This document shows positions 60,146 through 63,765 of a DNA stretch of 63,765 bases, piece by piece; the stretch's first letter is position 1; each line of letters begins with the position of its first letter. Under the pieces are notes generated by a model. That model had not been told where the DNA came from, ran no database searches, and saw only the letters and a list, made by a program, of their open reading frames with translations. This DNA is from a virus: IMG/VR virus record IMGVR_UViG_3300020220_005971, positions 1 through 63,765 of that record; one strand, written 5' to 3'. The translations under genes were made by a program, and so were the position numbers.

Positions 60146-60792
60146 ATTTTATACACTCTGAACAAACTGTGTGGATTCTACCTGAAAGAACTGCCACAAG
60201 AACAATAGGTCAATTATTGAATTTTTGGGAGGTCCAGATTTATGAAGGTAATGAATATAAGACTTGTATACCCAATAAAAACATAAATGGAGAATTCTCT
60301 CAAGGATTAAGACATGAATGGACCATTCCTGAATTATACCATCATTATGACATCTTACTCAATGTAAGAAACCCGTATACAAGAATGAAAAGTTATTATT
60401 ATTCACTTTTCTTGAAAAACGACTGTTATGGTTCTGATTGTGATATGTCATTCATAGAGTTTTCGAAAAAGTTTGTGAGATATGACGGTGGTATGTTAAA
60501 CCATTTTCAATTCGAAAAGGTATATTCTGAAATAAAACCTCCCAAACATGTTATAAGGTTCGAATATCTCGATGAGGATTTGAAAAAAATATCTTTCATC
60601 AATCAAAAAATCCAAACTTCCCAAGAATTCAAACAAGAATGGAATAGAGTTGTAACAAACAATATATTCACAAAAGAAACAAATAACCAATCTTACAAAT
60701 ACACACAAGAAGAGGCCGAATACATTTACGATAAATTTGAAGAACAATTTGAAATATTTGGTTATGACAGAAACAGTTGGAAGTATTTATAA
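60142..60792 (+). CDS. Sulfotransferase-like protein 2
   Basis: 216 aa. WILPERTATRTIGQLLNFWE (ERTATRT at 15-21) as PAPS-binding loop, ILLNVRNPYTRMKSYYYS (73-90) as 3'-phosphate motif, and YIYDKFEEQFEIFGYDRNSW at the end as the closing helix. Same three-block plan as the 50529 protein (PRTASRN, SCRNPYSYF, IYENYESMFKVM), so the two are probable paralogs. Acceptors unknown; PAPS could come from the CysC-like enzyme. Confidence 0.6.
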   Translation: MNFIHSEQTVWILPERTATRTIGQLLNFWEVQIYEGNEYKTCIPNKNINGEFSQGLRHEWTIPELYHHYDILLNVRNPYTRMKSYYYSLFLKNDCYGSDCDMSFIEFSKKFVRYDGGMLNHFQFEKVYSEIKPPKHVIRFEYLDEDLKKISFINQKIQTSQEFKQEWNRVVTNNIFTKETNNQSYKYTQEEAEYIYDKFEEQFEIFGYDRNSWKYL

Positions 60793-60794
60793 TC

Positions 60795-62807
60795 ATGAGT
60801 AATAAAATTCATGAGAAATTAGAAGACATAAAAGGCACCCCGCTTTACCATCACACCTCGGAGGAGAGAGCATTATCTATTCTCAAACAAGATAAACTTA
60901 GAGGAAGCCTTCCCGGTGATGATTATTTGGAATTGGATAAGAGGGTAAAAAATAGTCCTTACCAATCCGTTGTGTCATTCACGAGAGATAAAAACTTTAT
61001 ACCCGGTCTTAGTATAGGATCTTCATTAGAGCCTCCGAAGGATTTGAATGTAATATTAGTTCTTGATAGAGATAAATTGAGGACTAAGTATAAAATAGAG
61101 TCATTCAATTATTCTTCAATGGATCCTGATTTCAAAAATTTACCTTATAATAAAAACGAAGAAACAGAAGAAAGAGTTCTCACCAAATATATTTATCCTT
61201 TAAACAAATACCTCATCAAAATCATCTATAAAGGTGGTAGTACAAAATTTAAAAAAGAATTGGAAAAGATATTGAAAGATAAAACCAAAGAAACCACGGG
61301 AAAAGTATCAAGTGGGGAGTTCTCAGATCCATTATTTTCAGGAGAAGAACCAAAGTCGGTAAACGAACAATTTTATAAAGAATTTTTGGATAAAATATTA
61401 AAAATTCCTGAATACATATCTTCAATTATTAAAATTTATAATTTATCAAAATACAAATCTAAAATTGAATTTTCTAAAGATGATGTAAAACAAGATGCTT
61501 ATAGACATATTTTAGCATCTGCCTTATTTACAAAAATTATTGGTCCCAAATTGACATCAGGTTTAGGTAATGTTAATGAAGTTTTAGGAGCTTTGAAAAA
61601 TTTGTTTTCGAAAGGTGAATTTGATAGTGGATGGGTAATGGATGAAAAAAATAATAATATAGGTATAAATTTAGCCTTGAAAAATTTAGATAAGGGTCAA
61701 GACTTCTTCGAGAAATCTATTAAAAAAATTGTTACTGACGGGAATTTCTTCGATGAAGACGGAAAACTTTACAATAATAATATTCTTAGGAAAAAAGAGA
61801 CAAAGAAGGATGTAGTAAAAGAACAAGAAAAGATGGACAAAATACCGAAGGTAGCCATCAAAATTTTCAAATACATAGATGATCTTAGAGCCAAAAACCC
61901 AAATTACAAGTTAAAAAAACAAGTAGAGGAGTTAATTTCAAAAACACTTGAAATTATGGGTATGGATGCAGGATTGAGTAAATATTACTCAGAACTTTAC
62001 TTTGCAAACAAATCCAAAAATAAAAGGTATGAGGATTTAGGACCTGAGGAAATTCTTGATCCAAGAACACTTCAGGGCAAAACCACCACCAACCCAGACT
62101 CTTTCAAGTACACAAAGGCGTTGCTTCCTTTCAGAGGAAGTAATATTTCGGGATTTTGGGAAACTGATAAGTCAGGTGGAAACGTGTATGTTGTTCTCTC
62201 TTATGGATGGTATCCAATCTTTCTCTATAAGGAGGGAAGATGGTATCAGGTGGTTGATAATTATTCTTCATCAACGTCAAAACAAATATGGAACTCCGAT
62301 CCGACTCAACTAAAAGCGAAATGGGATAAGGATTTAAATGTGCCTGTTTATTTACTTACGCCAAAAGAAATGGATGCTCTCAGGAGAGGGGCAAAACACC
62401 AAGAAATAATTGAAGGAAAATTAAAAAAATTAATTGGGTCAAAAGAAGAACTACAGAAGAAAAGAGCACAGTTTGCGAAAACATGGGGATGGCCAATAGA
62501 CACCAATGAAATACAAACTAAAATTAAATTCAAGATCAAAGATCTTTTCGAAAAAGATGGTAAGGTTGTAATCGAAATTGACATACAAGACGTAAAAAAA
62601 AGACAGGGTGAAATTGGTGTTGATACTCCTGAAAATTATCTAAAAGGTGAACTTTTAGGAATAACCAAAGAGAAAGTTGAAAGAGCTGTAAAAGAAAACT
62701 TTCTTAGAAATTTCAGAGAATATCTTGGACCAAGAGTATTAGATTTTTCAAGGGATCCCGAAAATATATTGATTGATTTTAAATTCAATCACCTGAAAAA
62801 AGTTTAG
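60795..62807 (+). CDS. ADP-ribosyltransferase-like virion protein
   Basis: 670 aa from ATG 60795, 4 nt after a TATTTAT element. N-terminal region 14-150: PLYHHTSEERALSILKQDKL, then VVSFTRDKNF, LNVILVLDRDKLRTKY and EERVLTKYIYPL; this H-T...S-T-R...E-E pattern resembles ADP-ribosyltransferase folds. The middle is helical, and the C-terminal part (about 440-550) has a small beta domain (SGGNVYVVLSYGWYPIFLYK). T4 Alt, an injected ART, is a functional precedent. No catalytic proof; could be another nucleotide-binding protein. Confidence 0.45.
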   Translation: MSNKIHEKLEDIKGTPLYHHTSEERALSILKQDKLRGSLPGDDYLELDKRVKNSPYQSVVSFTRDKNFIPGLSIGSSLEPPKDLNVILVLDRDKLRTKYKIESFNYSSMDPDFKNLPYNKNEETEERVLTKYIYPLNKYLIKIIYKGGSTKFKKELEKILKDKTKETTGKVSSGEFSDPLFSGEEPKSVNEQFYKEFLDKILKIPEYISSIIKIYNLSKYKSKIEFSKDDVKQDAYRHILASALFTKIIGPKLTSGLGNVNEVLGALKNLFSKGEFDSGWVMDEKNNNIGINLALKNLDKGQDFFEKSIKKIVTDGNFFDEDGKLYNNNILRKKETKKDVVKEQEKMDKIPKVAIKIFKYIDDLRAKNPNYKLKKQVEELISKTLEIMGMDAGLSKYYSELYFANKSKNKRYEDLGPEEILDPRTLQGKTTTNPDSFKYTKALLPFRGSNISGFWETDKSGGNVYVVLSYGWYPIFLYKEGRWYQVVDNYSSSTSKQIWNSDPTQLKAKWDKDLNVPVYLLTPKEMDALRRGAKHQEIIEGKLKKLIGSKEELQKKRAQFAKTWGWPIDTNEIQTKIKFKIKDLFEKDGKVVIEIDIQDVKKRQGEIGVDTPENYLKGELLGITKEKVERAVKENFLRNFREYLGPRVLDFSRDPENILIDFKFNHLKKV

Positions 62808-63112
62808 TAAACTTCATGGCTTTCTTCTTCATAGAAGTCGGCTTCACCCCACTCAGTTGCTGGATGAGATTCCCATTCGAAGTTTTTGTTAAACCAATTG
62901 AACATCAAATCACCAGCATTTTCTCCGAACAAAGTTGTCATTTTTTCTAAGAAGAAAGGGTTAATAGATAGATAATCTCCGAATGTATCAAAATATCTTG
63001 CCCCGTCACCAAATACAACAATATCACCGAAATCATCAACACGCCAAGTAAACTCATCCATGTATTTGTTGAATACTGACTGTAATCTATCTTCTGTGAT
63101 TAAATAATTCAT
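62804..63112 (-). CDS. Small acidic protein with tag-like N-terminus
   Basis: 102 aa. LITEDRLQSVFNKYMDEFTW is a close relative of the ITENDLKTIVKKIIKE element of the 45100 protein. The rest is acidic and aromatic (GDGARYFDTFGDYLSINPFF). Upstream TATTTAT (63120-63126, minus) is 7 nt before the ATG. Converges with the ART-like gene with a 4-nt overlap. Confidence 0.55.
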   Translation of the reverse strand: MNYLITEDRLQSVFNKYMDEFTWRVDDFGDIVVFGDGARYFDTFGDYLSINPFFLEKMTTLFGENAGDLMFNWFNKNFEWESHPATEWGEADFYEEESHEVY

Positions 63113-63135
63113 ATTGATTATAAATAGGTTGATTT

Positions 63136-63143
63136 ATATTTAT
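63136..63143 (+). promoter_or_regulatory. ATATTTAT motif
   Basis: TTATATTTATCAGT ends 4 nt before the ATG at 63148; it faces the minus-strand TATTTAT at 63120-63126, forming a divergent pair. Confidence 0.4.
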
Positions 63144-63147
63144 CAGT

Positions 63148-63765
63148 ATGGAAAGATACCATTTTGATTTCAAAAAACTACTTGATGACGGCATTATATT
63201 CCTCACTCAATGTATGGATCTTAGTACAGGAGAAATGTGTAAACCTGAAATAGATCCAATGACGGGAGAATATTCTGATCCCCGCGATTTTTCCAATTTG
63301 ATAACACTATACAATATTCAAAACCCTGTAGCTGGCACACAGGATCATATTTTTAAAGCAATGAGGAATCTGAGACCTGACCTTGTTGACCAATGGCAGG
63401 CAGATCAAAAAAACCTTGTCGATGCAAAATACAATCAGATATTATGGGGTATAAATCAGAAGAACAAAAGACCTGAAGATTACACTATCGATAGACCAAA
63501 AAAAGAAATTAAAAGAATAAGCGATATTATATCGGGCCAAGATGCTTACGCCCAAAATACAACGCCTGATATTTCCCTTTACGACACACAAAGGTTTCCA
63601 TACCACGAGTCTGTAAAAGAAAAAGAAATTAAATGTAGAGAATGTGGGTGGAAATGGAAAAAAGACGATGGTGGTTTAGATCCTTATATTTGTCATAAAT
63701 GTGGTTACAATAACGAGAAATATTACATTAACAAGAATGACACCCACGTTCCATCTAAGATTTAG
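63148..63765 (+). CDS. Hypothetical protein with C-terminal zinc ribbon
   Basis: 205 aa, complete at the window end (TAG). N-terminal YHFDFKKLLDDGIIFLTQCM, a middle with ILWGINQKNKRPEDYTID, and a C-terminal ribbon KCRECGWKWKKDDGGLDPYI then CHKCGYNN, four Cys in CxxC pairs that should hold zinc. The promoter motif ATATTTAT lies 4 nt upstream. Probably virion-related; no known function. Confidence 0.6.
   Translation: MERYHFDFKKLLDDGIIFLTQCMDLSTGEMCKPEIDPMTGEYSDPRDFSNLITLYNIQNPVAGTQDHIFKAMRNLRPDLVDQWQADQKNLVDAKYNQILWGINQKNKRPEDYTIDRPKKEIKRISDIISGQDAYAQNTTPDISLYDTQRFPYHESVKEKEIKCRECGWKWKKDDGGLDPYICHKCGYNNEKYYINKNDTHVPSKI

Overview
The window looks like part of a large tailed-phage genome (Caudoviricetes, jumbo-phage style) whose host is a member of the Bacteroidota. 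Phage origin is supported by three consecutive collagen-like tail fibres that each end in a Peptidase_S74 intramolecular chaperone domain, by very dense packing with many 1-4 nt stop/start overlaps, by many small genes of no known family, and by phage-typical genes (DUF3310, small D12 and N4/N6 DNA methylases, endolysin-like amidase, phage sigma factor). A Bacteroidota host is supported by promoter elements of the TAnnTTTG type, a small histone H1-like (Hc1) gene, a Bacteroidota-like sigma factor, and AT-rich leaders with few Shine-Dalgarno sites. No capsid, terminase, portal or replication gene is in this window.

Layout. 1-7.6 kb: LamG lipoprotein, UvrC-like nuclease, MORN-repeat protein, pyrimidine-dimer glycosylase-like protein, sigma factor, PspC. 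7.6-19.3 kb: probable lysis genes (amidase, membrane/coiled-coil pair), acidic virion-type proteins, DnaJ, adenine methylase, LRR protein. 19.3-25.4 kb: a 920-aa multidomain collagen-type glycosyltransferase, PcfJ-like protein, thioredoxin, glutaredoxin, MetK-like protein. 25.4-34.4 kb: three collagen fibres. 34.3-43.6 kb: zincin-like proteins, fucosyltransferase-like protein, APS-kinase/nucleotidyltransferase pair, methylase. 43.6-48.3 kb: probable virion proteins, DHH phosphoesterase, cobalamin adenosyltransferase, DUF192, Nudix. 48.3-49.6 kb: one probable transcription unit with an initiator-like tRNA-Met followed by a roughly 900-nt highly structured noncoding RNA (GOLLD-like candidate). 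49.6-63.8 kb: SPFH protein, two sulfotransferase-like proteins, DnaJ-type zinc-finger array, two 2OG-Fe(II) oxygenases, GT2 glycosyltransferase, flavodoxin-fold reductase, thioesterase, ADP-ribosyltransferase-like protein.

The main proposal is a phage-encoded collagen modification pathway. The protein at 19307-22069 joins a GT25 domain (the family of animal collagen galactosyltransferases), a glycosyltransferase domain matching that of procollagen lysyl hydroxylase PLOD/LH3 with its Mn-binding and His motifs intact, a SAM methyltransferase inserted inside that domain, and the PLOD accessory domain. The fibre genes begin 3.4 kb downstream, and nearly all their lysines lie in Gly-X-Lys-Gly, the context used for hydroxylysine glycosylation in animals. 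Two prolyl-4-hydroxylase-like enzymes (54346, 57095), a GT2 (57787) and a GT11 (40070) could supply further steps. A possible sulfation branch (APS kinase 41835, HxGH nucleotidyltransferase 42256, two sulfotransferase-like proteins) could decorate the same or other glycans.

Second, several functionally unrelated proteins share a short N-terminal helix ending in [LI]-x-E, like the capsid-targeting peptides cut by T4-type prohead proteases. Many are preceded by the motif (T)ATATTTAT. This suggests a late regulon of packaged proteins, including three proteins that share an unrecognised domain with a conserved Cys-Thr motif. All functions are read from sequence by eye; no database search was run.
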